64,000 nt of DNA from Stappia sp. MMSF_3263 (GTDB lineage: Bacteria; Pseudomonadota; Alphaproteobacteria; Rhizobiales; Stappiaceae): positions 434,001 through 498,000 of the forward strand of contig NZ_JASHIK010000001.1 of the NCBI RefSeq assembly GCF_030733745.1, given 5' to 3'. Below the pieces are notes generated by a model. It had not been told where the DNA came from and did no database searches. It saw nothing but the letters and a program-made list of their open reading frames with translations. Below, in pieces: positions 48,834-56,486 of the stretch. Both the position numbers and the translations under genes were made by a program. The number at the start of each line of letters is the position of its first letter. Position 1 is the stretch's first letter.

Positions 48834-49082
48834 CGCATTTTCCAGCGGGCGCGCAGCGTCACGCGTCGTGAAAATGCGTCAGGAAAGCCTGCGTTGCCGG
48901 CGACTACGCGGCCGACAATTGCCTTGCGAACTCCGCCGCCATGGTCGCCGCCCGGGCGAGGTTCCCGTCCCAGGTCGCCGGCCTCGCATTTTCCAGCGGG
49001 CGCGCAGCGTCACGCGTCGTGAAAATGCGTCAGGAAAGCCATTTTCCAGCGGGCGCGCAGCGCCGCGCGTCGTGAAAATGCG
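48834..49082. repeat. three copies of a 45-bp hairpin repeat
   Basis: Copies lie at 48834-48878, 48985-49029 and 49041-49082. Each is bounded by CGCATTTTC and GAAAATGCG, or a shortened form in copy 3, as an inverted repeat around a GC-rich core (CAGCGGGCGCGCAGCG...). The first starts 5 nt after the RND pump stop and may terminate it. Copies 1 and 2 look identical. Copy 3 has lost the outer CGC and has two core changes. Confidence 0.88.
48904..48982 (-). pseudogene. relic of the 3' end of an alpha/beta-hydrolase gene
   Basis: This segment corresponds base for base to 49107-49185, the 3' end of the intact hydrolase gene. It reads the same last 24 residues and stop (ATWDGNLARAAT... to RQLSAA). 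I count four base differences. Three are synonymous and one gives Thr for Ser. It has no 5' part. Confidence 0.85.
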
Positions 49083-49106
49083 GCGGAAAGCCTGCGTTGC
49101 CGGCGA

Positions 49107-49760
49107 CTACGCGGCTGACAATTGCCTGGCGAACTCCGCCGCCATGGACGCCGCCCGGGCGAGGTTCCCGTCCCAGGTTGCCGGCGACGCTCCGCGCGGG
49201 GCAAGGTCGTGATTGCCGTCTTCCAGCCAGTCGATCCGTACATGCTCCGGCAGGGTCTTGTCCGCCAGGTCGGCGGCGCTGCCGAACCCGTCGCGGTCGC
49301 CCTGGGCGATCAGCACAGGCCGCCGGGCGCCTTCCAGCGGGGCCATGCGCCAGTCGTCGGGCTTGCCCTGCGGGTGGAACGGATAGCCGAGGCAGACAAC
49401 GCCCGCGACGCGCTTGGGCAGCGATCCGCCGGCCGTCAGGATTGCGGCGACCCGTCCGCCCATCGACTTGCCGCCGATCAGCACCGGCCCGCTCGTCTGC
49501 GCCAGCACCGCCTGCAGCGCCGCCTGGTATTCGCTGACGAGCAGTTCCGCCTTGGGCGGGGGCTTTTTCGGCCCGCCATTGCGCCGCCCGGCCATGTAGG
49601 CGAACTCGAACCGGGCGACCGCCAGCCCCGCCGCCGCCGCGTGGCCGGCGAAACGGTTCATGAAGCCGGAATCCATCGCCGCCCCGGCGCCATGGGCGAG
49701 CAGCAGTGTCGCCGCGGCCGGCGTGTCGCCTTCGGGGCGGGTCCAGAGAAGCTCGGTCAT
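49107..49760 (-). CDS. alpha/beta-hydrolase family protein (KANL3/Tex30-like)
   Basis: This 217-residue hydrolase has LLLAHGAGAAMDSGFMN (oxyanion region) and GGKSMGGRVAAIL, whose Ser is the GxSxG nucleophile (GKSMGG). The acid region is VLIAQGDRDGFGS and the catalytic His is in WLEDGNHDLAPR. It is similar to small dienelactone-hydrolase-like or Tex30-type proteins. The substrate is unknown. Its 3' end is duplicated downstream and its 5' flank is duplicated beyond the next gene. Confidence 0.9.
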   Translation of the reverse strand: MTELLWTRPEGDTPAAATLLLAHGAGAAMDSGFMNRFAGHAAAAGLAVARFEFAYMAGRRNGGPKKPPPKAELLVSEYQAALQAVLAQTSGPVLIGGKSMGGRVAAILTAGGSLPKRVAGVVCLGYPFHPQGKPDDWRMAPLEGARRPVLIAQGDRDGFGSAADLADKTLPEHVRIDWLEDGNHDLAPRGASPATWDGNLARAASMAAEFARQLSAA

Positions 49761-49761
49761 G

Positions 49762-49836
49762 CGTGGCCTTTGGTCGCGATCTGTTGAAATTCGTTGCGAC
49801 CGCCTATCTCACGGGATGGGGTAAGGTGCAAGCACG
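49762..49836. repeat. 75-bp direct repeat, left copy
   Basis: Identical over 75 bp to 51068-51142 (starts CGTGGCCTTTGG, ends GTGCAAGCACG). It begins 2 nt upstream of the hydrolase start codon and so contains that gene's promoter region on the minus strand. The flanks differ on both sides. Confidence 0.95.
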
Positions 49837-50031
49837 CATGCATGGACTGAGCGCCCGGTTCCTCGACCGTATCGGACTTCAGTGCCCCACGATGTGCAGG
49901 CTGGATCCAGGACAATCGCGACAGGAGCGGTATCAGGTTGCAATGTCTCCCCAGACGACACACGCGGCCCTTCCGACGCCGTATTTCGCCCGTTTGTTCG
50001 TGCGTCAGGTTCACCGTTGAATGGAGCGATT

Positions 50032-51039
50032 GTGAGAGAGCTTCTTCTTGCATTGCTGTTTGCAGCGCTCCTCCCCGTTCCGGTTCGCTCTGCGCCGGGT
50101 GAGGCAACGGGAGAGCAGGTGGGCCCGCGGCGCAGCGTCACGTCGGAGTCGTCTGAAGTCAGCGGTTCCCGGCGCATAGGAACTTACAACCCCCTCCATT
50201 CCTGTAGCCTTCCGGAGGTTCCCGAAGGAGCGCAGGTCGTCTTCGTTGGAACGCGCTACGCCGAAGCCCTGTCAACTGTCACAGTTGTCGGACAGGATCG
50301 GATTACGGGGGCAGGGCGCCTCATTGTCGAGGATGGAGCGGCGTCGCTCTATGTGGTTGCTGCTTCGGCGGCCGGGATGATCTGGACCATTGAGGGCAGT
50401 GTCGGGCGCATCAGCCGTTTTGTCGGCATCGCCCCTGATGGACACGCAGGACTTACCGGCTTGCCCGCAGACAAGGTGTCCTGGCGGAATTGCCCACATC
50501 TGTCTGGCGACCACTGGCTTCCCGAGAACACATTGAGGGCGCCGTTTCAGGAGGCCCTCTCGACTCGCTTCAAGGGGCAGGTGCCGATATTCATCGGTGT
50601 CCGGCAACTGGTAACCGTCCACGTGCCCTCCGGGCGTCACGAAGCGGGGCGGCGCGCTAATGCAGGTAGTCCGTCTGGCAATCTCACCGAAACACAGTTC
50701 AAGCGGTTCTATCCCGGTGGCCTGCGCCAGATCGATCCCAGGGCAGTCGTCTCGCCGGTGGAGGTTGCGGCATATGAGGTACTGCCGAGTCTTGCTGGCC
50801 TTCTGCAGCTTTCGCGGGAAGGTAGGGTGAAGGTTATCAGCGACGGATCCTACAAAATAGTCAAGCGGATCCCCCGGTTTCCGGCCGGTCTTACGGCCGC
50901 GCTCAGCGTCAAATGGCTTCTCGCGGAAGGAGTCCCGATCCCCGCCGGCGACCCGTTGCAATCTCCGGTCTTCTCGGAGAAGACGAGGGAATGCGTCGCC
51001 GGCGCCCTGTGCCGAATGTCTCGCGATCTAAAACAATAG
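50032..51039 (+). CDS. orphan exported protein of unknown function
   Basis: This 335-residue protein starts at GTG 50032 with GGAG upstream. It has a clear signal peptide (VRELLLALLFAALLPVPVRSA). The mature part has YNPLHSCSLPEVPEGAQVVF, several Cys residues, and a C-terminal KTRECVAGALCRM. No family is recognised. Codon use is less GC-biased than its neighbours (for example TAC AAA ATA within the region near 50850). The gene is alone inside a 1.2-kb segment bounded by identical 75-bp repeats. This suggests acquisition as a unit. Confidence 0.75.
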   Translation: MRELLLALLFAALLPVPVRSAPGEATGEQVGPRRSVTSESSEVSGSRRIGTYNPLHSCSLPEVPEGAQVVFVGTRYAEALSTVTVVGQDRITGAGRLIVEDGAASLYVVAASAAGMIWTIEGSVGRISRFVGIAPDGHAGLTGLPADKVSWRNCPHLSGDHWLPENTLRAPFQEALSTRFKGQVPIFIGVRQLVTVHVPSGRHEAGRRANAGSPSGNLTETQFKRFYPGGLRQIDPRAVVSPVEVAAYEVLPSLAGLLQLSREGRVKVISDGSYKIVKRIPRFPAGLTAALSVKWLLAEGVPIPAGDPLQSPVFSEKTRECVAGALCRMSRDLKQ

Positions 51040-51067
51040 AGCTGGCCGATGCGCAGGCGAACCTGTC

Positions 51068-51142
51068 CGTGGCCTTTGGTCGCGATCTGTTGAAATTCGT
51101 TGCGACCGCCTATCTCACGGGATGGGGTAAGGTGCAAGCACG
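51068..51142. repeat. 75-bp direct repeat, right copy
   Basis: Identical to 49762-49836, with an offset of 1306 bp. It lies 28 nt after the orphan gene stop and 100 nt before the desaturase-like gene. Confidence 0.95.
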
Positions 51143-51242
51143 GCTCTTTCCCACGGGGTGAAAATCCGCCCCTGACAGCCGGCGCAAGGACACGCGTTGT
51201 CGGGCGGGCAGGGTCCGTGGGCAACGAAGGCGGGAGCAAGGA

Positions 51243-52094
51243 ATGAGCGAAGCGACGGTCAGGCTCCTGCTGTTTCTCGGCATCTTCGCGGCGATGGCGC
51301 TGTTCGAGCTTGTCCTGCCGCGCCGCGAGTTGATCTTCTCGCGCGCCCGCCGTTGGACCACCAACCTGGCCATCGTCGCCGCCGACACGGCCGTTCTCAG
51401 GATCGTCTTCCCGATGGCAGCCGTCGGCGTCGCCCTGTGGGCGCAAGCGGGCGGCTACGGCCTCTTCGCGCTCGCCGGCCTTCCACTCTGGCTTGCCGGA
51501 TTGCTCGGTTTCGTGCTGCTCGATTTCGCCGTCTGGGCCGAGCATTGGGCCTCGCACAAGATCCCGCTGCTCTGGCGCATTCACAAGATGCACCATGCCG
51601 ACCGCGACATCGACCTGACCACGGCGCTGCGCTTTCATCCGCTGGAGATCGTCATCTCCATGCTCTGGAAGGCGGTCATCGTGCTCGCCTTCGGCATTCC
51701 GGCTGTCGCCGTTCTCGTCTTCGAGGTGGTGCTCAACGGCGCGGCCATGTTCAACCACGCCAATTTCCGTCTGCCGCTTGCCCTCGACCGCCGGCTGCGG
51801 CTCTTCCTTGTCACGCCGGACATGCACCGGGTGCACCATTCCGTCATCCGTTCGGAGACGGACAGCAACTACGGCTTCAACCTCGCCGTCTGGGACCGGA
51901 TCTTCGGCACCTATACCGACCAGCCCCGCGAAGGGCACGAGGGCATGGTGATCGGCCTGGCGGAGTATCAGCACGAGGGGCCGAACGGCATCCTCTGGTC
52001 GCTGGCACTGCCGTTCCGCCGGCCGGAAGCCACGACGGACGCGCCGCCTCCGGAGGCTCCGGCCTCAGTAAAACCCGACGGGAAAGTAGCGTAG
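51243..52094 (+). CDS. sterol desaturase / fatty acid hydroxylase family membrane enzyme
   Basis: This 283-residue di-iron membrane protein has four or so helices and the histidine boxes HWASHKIPLLWRIHKMHH, then HRVHHS near residue 200. The His-rich motifs bind the di-iron centre that hydroxylates or desaturates a lipid chain. Bacterial members act on sterols, carotenoids or fatty acids. The substrate is unknown. GGAG precedes ATG 51243. Its last 30 bp overlap the 3' end of the convergent binding-protein gene. Confidence 0.9.
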   Translation: MSEATVRLLLFLGIFAAMALFELVLPRRELIFSRARRWTTNLAIVAADTAVLRIVFPMAAVGVALWAQAGGYGLFALAGLPLWLAGLLGFVLLDFAVWAEHWASHKIPLLWRIHKMHHADRDIDLTTALRFHPLEIVISMLWKAVIVLAFGIPAVAVLVFEVVLNGAAMFNHANFRLPLALDRRLRLFLVTPDMHRVHHSVIRSETDSNYGFNLAVWDRIFGTYTDQPREGHEGMVIGLAEYQHEGPNGILWSLALPFRRPEATTDAPPPEAPASVKPDGKVA

Positions 52095-52961
52095 ATAAAG
52101 CTCGGAATAGACGCCGTCGATCTGCAGCCGGTAGAGCGCGTGGTCGACGGCCGCCTGGCGCACGCTGTCGTCGGCGCGGAAGGCGATGGCCATGCCCTTG
52201 TCGAAATAGCCCGGCTCGATCCACGGCCCTCCGACAAATGTGCAGCAGTTGCCCGAGGTCGTTCCGTTGAGCCAGAAGGACAGCGACAGCCCGTCGCCGA
52301 AATGGGCGGCCGCCTCTTCGGTGCCGAGTGCGGCGCGCGCCTCCGTCGCCCCCTCGTAGGTGACGATCTCCGCATCGGCGAAATACGCCTTCAGGAACGC
52401 CTCGTGGACGGTTCCCCCGACCACCGAGATCCGCTTGCCGGCAAGCCCTTCCGGTGTTGGGTCCACCTCCTTGCCCTTCAGCACTGCAAAGCGCGCCGGC
52501 AGGCCAAGATAGCGGTCGGAGAAGCGCAGCGTCTTCACGTTCGCCTCGGTCAGGGCAAGCCCGGCAATGATCGCGTCGCCCTCCTCGCGCACCAGCGCGG
52601 GCACCAGCGCGTCGAAGGATTTGATGCGCAGCGAGCAGGCCGCGTTCAGCTCCTCGCAGATCGCCCGTGCCAGATCGATGTTGAAGCCGGTCAGCCGGCC
52701 CGTTCCGTCGCGAAACGAGAAGGGGGGGAAATCATCGCTCGCCAGGAAGCGGATCGTTTCCGGCTCGATCAGCGGGCGGTCGCCGATACCGCGCGGGTCC
52801 CAGAAGTTGGGCACCGTTACCGGCATCGCATCGGCCTGCGGGGCGAGCGGCCCGAGATCCTGCGCCGCCGCCGGGCGGATGGCGGAAAGCGGGCTGAATG
52901 CAACCGAAATGAAAGCAAGGGTTGCAAAGGCGAGGGTTCTGCTATCAAATCGCATCAGCAT
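52065..52961 (-). CDS. orphan family 3 solute-binding protein (amino-acid type)
   Basis: This 298-residue exported protein has a Sec signal ending AAAQ and the SBP_bac_3 fold. Blocks are IRFLASDDFPPFSFRDG, GFNIDLARAICEELNA and AIIAGLALTEANVKTLRFSD. Such proteins bind amino acids or opines for ABC importers or sensor kinases. No permease or ATPase is nearby, so it may borrow a system or act in sensing. ATG 52961 is chosen because the signal peptide begins there. ATG 52991 would add 10 residues. Confidence 0.88.
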   Translation of the reverse strand: MLMRFDSRTLAFATLAFISVAFSPLSAIRPAAAQDLGPLAPQADAMPVTVPNFWDPRGIGDRPLIEPETIRFLASDDFPPFSFRDGTGRLTGFNIDLARAICEELNAACSLRIKSFDALVPALVREEGDAIIAGLALTEANVKTLRFSDRYLGLPARFAVLKGKEVDPTPEGLAGKRISVVGGTVHEAFLKAYFADAEIVTYEGATEARAALGTEEAAAHFGDGLSLSFWLNGTTSGNCCTFVGGPWIEPGYFDKGMAIAFRADDSVRQAAVDHALYRLQIDGVYSELYLRYFPVGFY

Positions 52962-53129
52962 ATTGGCCGTTTGTCGGGGGGCAGGCTGCATGGGGGCGCT
53001 GGCGCCGGTTGTTTTGCTGTCCGGTCTTCCGGGGCATCCTTTGTCACTGCAGGTCCTGCCAAGGCGTGCCTGCTTGCAGCCGCGTCACCGGCTGCGGTGT
53101 CCGTCGCATCGGGTCCGGCGGCCCGGTTG

Positions 53130-55091
53130 ATGGTCGAGACGCTGCGCCCCGGTCCCGAACCTGCAGCCGTTCCGGATATCGGGTCGATTCTATCACATGC
53201 CCATGCGAGCTCGTCCAGCCGAACCGTCACCGCACGGCGCGGAACGCCCGCACAACCTGTCCGGGGGGCCACGCGGCATGGCATGATGCTGCCGCCGGAA
53301 ATCGTGCTGCTGGGTCGGCGAGGCGCACCGGTGGCCCTGTTGCACGGGCTGGCGGGGCGTGGCGGGGGCTCGCCCGTGCGCCTTGCCCGGCTAGCCGTCG
53401 AGCGCGGGCTGGTCTCGGCCGAGGCCTATTATTGCGCGCTTGCCGAGAGCCTCGGCCTGCCGTTTCTGCCCGAAGGCGCGTTCCGTGCCGATTTCTCGGC
53501 CCGCTTTCCGTTGCCGCCGGGAGTTGCCGGACCCGTCTTCTGCGGCCGCAACGCCCTTGGCGAGCGCGTCGTGGTGCTGGCCCCGCTTCCCGAGACGGTG
53601 CCGGCGATCCGCGCGCTGCTGCGGCGGGCGCCGGATCTTGCCCGCCGTCTTCGCATCGCCACTCCCGCCGCGATCGCCAGTGCCGCCCGCACGGCCGATC
53701 CGGCCTTGCGTCTTGCCTTCGACAAGCCCGGGCTGAGCGCCCGTCACCGGCTCACGCCGCAGCAGGTCGCCGTCGGTGCGGCGCTTCTTGCCGCGCTAGC
53801 GGCCGGTCACTTCCTGTCGCTGAAGATGATGGGGGTCGCCCTCTCCGTTGCGGTCACGGTGCTCGGCATGCTGCCCGGCGCGGTGCGCGCGCTCGCTGGC
53901 GTGTCGCGCCCCAGGGCCCGCTCTCCCGCCAGGCTGCTTTCCGGTGTCGAGCTGCCTGCCTATACGGTGCTCGTGCCGCTCTACCGCGAGGCCCGTGTCG
54001 CACGCAGCCTCGTCACCCATCTGGCGGCATTCGACTATCCGCAGGGCCGACTGGAGGTTCTTTTCCTGCTTGAGGAGGACGATGCGGAAACGGCCGCCGC
54101 GCTGGCGCCCGAACTCCTCCCGCATATGCGCATCCTCACCGTGCGCGGCGCCGGTCCGCGCACCAAGCCGCGCGCCCTGACCCACGGGCTCGAGCAGGCG
54201 CGCGGCGAGATCGTCGCGGTCTATGACGGGGAGGACAGGCCCGAGCCGGACCAGCTCCGTCTCGCCGCCTCGCTGTTTGCGGAACTGCCCGTCGGCGTCG
54301 CGGCGTTGCAGGCGCACCTGGCCATCGATCATCGCAGCGTGCGGTTCTTTCCCCGTCAGTTCCTGCTGGAATATTCCGGTCTTTTCGACTGCCTTCTGCC
54401 CTGGATGGCGGCGCGGGGCTGGCCCTTTCCGCTTGGCGGAACGTCCAATCACTTTCGCCGGGCCGCCCTTGTCGCGGTCGGCGGCTGGGACCCCTACAAC
54501 GTGACGGAGGATGCCGACCTCGCCATTCGCCTCTGCCGCGCCGGCCACCGCCTCGAGATGCTCGCCTCCACCACGTTCGAGGAGGCGCCGCTCACCTGGC
54601 GTGCCTGGCACGGCCAGCGCACCCGCTGGCTCAAGGGCTGGCTGCAGACGCTTCTCGTCACCTTGCGCGATCCCTTCGCACTTGCCGGCGAGATGCGCCG
54701 CACCCGTCTTGCCGTGCTCCTGGTCTATCTCCTCGGCATGGTGGTGACGCTCGCCGCGCATCCGGTCTTCGTCGCCATCCTGCTGCTCTACGGCTCGGGT
54801 CTCGCCGATCTGCAGTTCTATGCCGATGCGCTCACCGGGGTGACCTTCACGCTCGCCGGCGTCAGCGTGGTGCTGTGCTATGCCAGCATGACGCTGCTTG
54901 CGATCGGCGGATCGGCGGCCCGCAACCGCCTGCCGGCCCTGCACGACCTGCTGCTCATCCCGGTCTACTGGCTGGCCCAGAGCCTTGCCTTCTACGCGGC
55001 GGTGGTCGACCTCGTCCGCCGGCCGCACAACTGGAGCAAGACCGAGCACGGCCTTGCCCGCCGGCCGCGCCGTGCCCCGGGACGCAGGTGA
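53130..55091 (+). CDS. cellulose-synthase-like family 2 glycosyltransferase with GspE-N/MshEN-like N-terminus
   Basis: This 653-residue membrane glycosyltransferase has, at residues about 75-120, RLAVERGLVSAEAYYCALAESLGLPF, which resembles the N-terminal domain of type II secretion ATPases. Two helices (about 215-250) follow, then a GT2 catalytic domain with YTVLVPLYREA, DGEDRPEPDQL, TEDADLAIRL and the QxxRW-type motif QRTRWLKGW. C-terminal helices complete the fold. The motif set fits processive beta-glycan synthesis. The frame is open far upstream. ATG 53130 is uncertain and lacks a good ribosome site. Confidence 0.88.
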   Translation: MVETLRPGPEPAAVPDIGSILSHAHASSSSRTVTARRGTPAQPVRGATRHGMMLPPEIVLLGRRGAPVALLHGLAGRGGGSPVRLARLAVERGLVSAEAYYCALAESLGLPFLPEGAFRADFSARFPLPPGVAGPVFCGRNALGERVVVLAPLPETVPAIRALLRRAPDLARRLRIATPAAIASAARTADPALRLAFDKPGLSARHRLTPQQVAVGAALLAALAAGHFLSLKMMGVALSVAVTVLGMLPGAVRALAGVSRPRARSPARLLSGVELPAYTVLVPLYREARVARSLVTHLAAFDYPQGRLEVLFLLEEDDAETAAALAPELLPHMRILTVRGAGPRTKPRALTHGLEQARGEIVAVYDGEDRPEPDQLRLAASLFAELPVGVAALQAHLAIDHRSVRFFPRQFLLEYSGLFDCLLPWMAARGWPFPLGGTSNHFRRAALVAVGGWDPYNVTEDADLAIRLCRAGHRLEMLASTTFEEAPLTWRAWHGQRTRWLKGWLQTLLVTLRDPFALAGEMRRTRLAVLLVYLLGMVVTLAAHPVFVAILLLYGSGLADLQFYADALTGVTFTLAGVSVVLCYASMTLLAIGGSAARNRLPALHDLLLIPVYWLAQSLAFYAAVVDLVRRPHNWSKTEHGLARRPRRAPGRR

Positions 55092-55235
55092 GGCAAGGGC
55101 GAGGCGCAACAGCGGGTTTGAGGATTGCCCGCCCGCGCGATAGACAGGAGACGAGAGGCCGCCGGAACGCGGCGATTCCCGTTTCGCCCCGGCCTCGCCG
55201 GCGGCAGCGATCATGACGAACCGGCAGGCAGGCAC

Positions 55236-56486
55236 TTGGCGTCCTTTTCCTTCGTTCACGCGGCCGATCTTCACCTTGGCAGCCCGCTAGCCGGTCTTGC
55301 CGCGCGCGACCCGGCGATGGCCGCGCGCTTCGGCGATGCCACCCGCCAGGCGGTTTCCGCGCTTGTCACCCGCACCATCGAGCTGGACGCGCGGTTCCTG
55401 GTGATCGCCGGCGATGTTTATGACGGGCCCTGGCCGGACAATTCCGTCGGCCTCTTCTTCAACCGCGAGATGGCCCGTCTCGGCCGCGCCGGCATTCCCG
55501 TCTTCGTCCTGCGCGGCAATCATGACGCGGAGAGCGTGGTGACGAAATCCGTCACCCTGCCGGACAATGTCGCCACCTTCGACACCCGCAAGCCGCAGAC
55601 CCACGTCATCGGGGACCTTCGCGTCGCCCTGCACGGCCAGGGCTTCGCCGACCGGCAGGTGACCGAAAACCTTGCGCTTTCCTATCCGCCCGCCCTTGCC
55701 GGCCATCTCAATATCGGCGTGTTGCACACCTCGCTGACCGGCCGCCCGCCGCATGCCGACTACGCGCCCTGTTCTCTCAACGACCTGCTGTCCAAGGGCT
55801 ACGACTACTGGGCGCTCGGCCATGTCCATGCCCACGAGATCGTCCATCCCGACCCGCCGGTGGTCTTTCCCGGCAACATCCAGGGCCGCAGCATCCGCGA
55901 GACGGGGGCCAAGGGCGCCGTGCTTGTCAATGTCGAGGACGGGGCAATCGCTACGGTCGAGCGGCTGATCGTCGACGAGGCGCGATTTGCCCGGGTCGAG
56001 GTGGATGCAACTGGCGCCGATGACCTCGCAGCGCTCCTGCGCGCAGCCGAAACCGCCATTGGCGAGGTGTTGCAGGCGGGCGAGGGGCGTCCGCTCGCCC
56101 TGCGCGTCCGGCTTTCGGGTCGCTCTTCCCTGCGTGGTTGGGCCCTTGCCAACCGCGCAACGCTCACCGACGAGATCGGCAATCTCTGCGGCCATCTCGC
56201 CGCCGAGGCCTGGCTGGAAAAGCTCCAGCTCGACCTTCATGCGGAGGCGGAGGCCGCCCCGCTCGTCGCCGGGGACGCGGCGCTCGACCTCGGTGCCCTG
56301 ATCGAGGAAGCCGCCTCGGACGGGGAGTTGCGCGCCGAGGCGCAGCGCCAGCTCGCCCTCCTGGCCGGTAAGCTTCCCGGCGGGCTCGTCGATCCGGCCG
56401 CGCCCTTCGGCGAGGATCTCGACGCGCTTCTCGCCGAGGCGCGCCTGCTGCTTGCCGAACGCATCGCGGAAGGGGGCCGGGCGTGA
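55236..56486 (+). CDS. SbcD/YhaO-like DNA-repair metallophosphoesterase
   Basis: This 416-residue nuclease-type protein carries all calcineurin-like metal motifs: VHAADLHLGSPL, IAGDVYDGPW, LRGNHDAES, HTSL and GHVHAHEI. With the downstream SMC-like ATPase it parallels Mre11-Rad50/SbcCD and Bacillus YhaO-YhaN. The start is unclear. TTG 55236, after GGCAGGCAGGC, begins at the conserved SFVHAADLH strand. A TTG at 55125 would add 37 residues. Its stop overlaps the ATPase start by 4 nt. Confidence 0.9.
   Translation: MASFSFVHAADLHLGSPLAGLAARDPAMAARFGDATRQAVSALVTRTIELDARFLVIAGDVYDGPWPDNSVGLFFNREMARLGRAGIPVFVLRGNHDAESVVTKSVTLPDNVATFDTRKPQTHVIGDLRVALHGQGFADRQVTENLALSYPPALAGHLNIGVLHTSLTGRPPHADYAPCSLNDLLSKGYDYWALGHVHAHEIVHPDPPVVFPGNIQGRSIRETGAKGAVLVNVEDGAIATVERLIVDEARFARVEVDATGADDLAALLRAAETAIGEVLQAGEGRPLALRVRLSGRSSLRGWALANRATLTDEIGNLCGHLAAEAWLEKLQLDLHAEAEAAPLVAGDAALDLGALIEEAASDGELRAEAQRQLALLAGKLPGGLVDPAAPFGEDLDALLAEARLLLAERIAEGGRA

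Noticed and set aside
45155-48862. 1235-codon open frame on the minus strand opposite the RND permease
   Set aside because: It is antisense to a well-supported AcrB-like gene. Composition is His/Asp/Arg-rich without any domain, as expected for the reverse of a GC-rich gene.
49757-50107. Minus-strand frames across the 75-bp repeat
   Set aside because: They run through repeat and promoter sequence antisense to the orphan gene, with no signal or domain.
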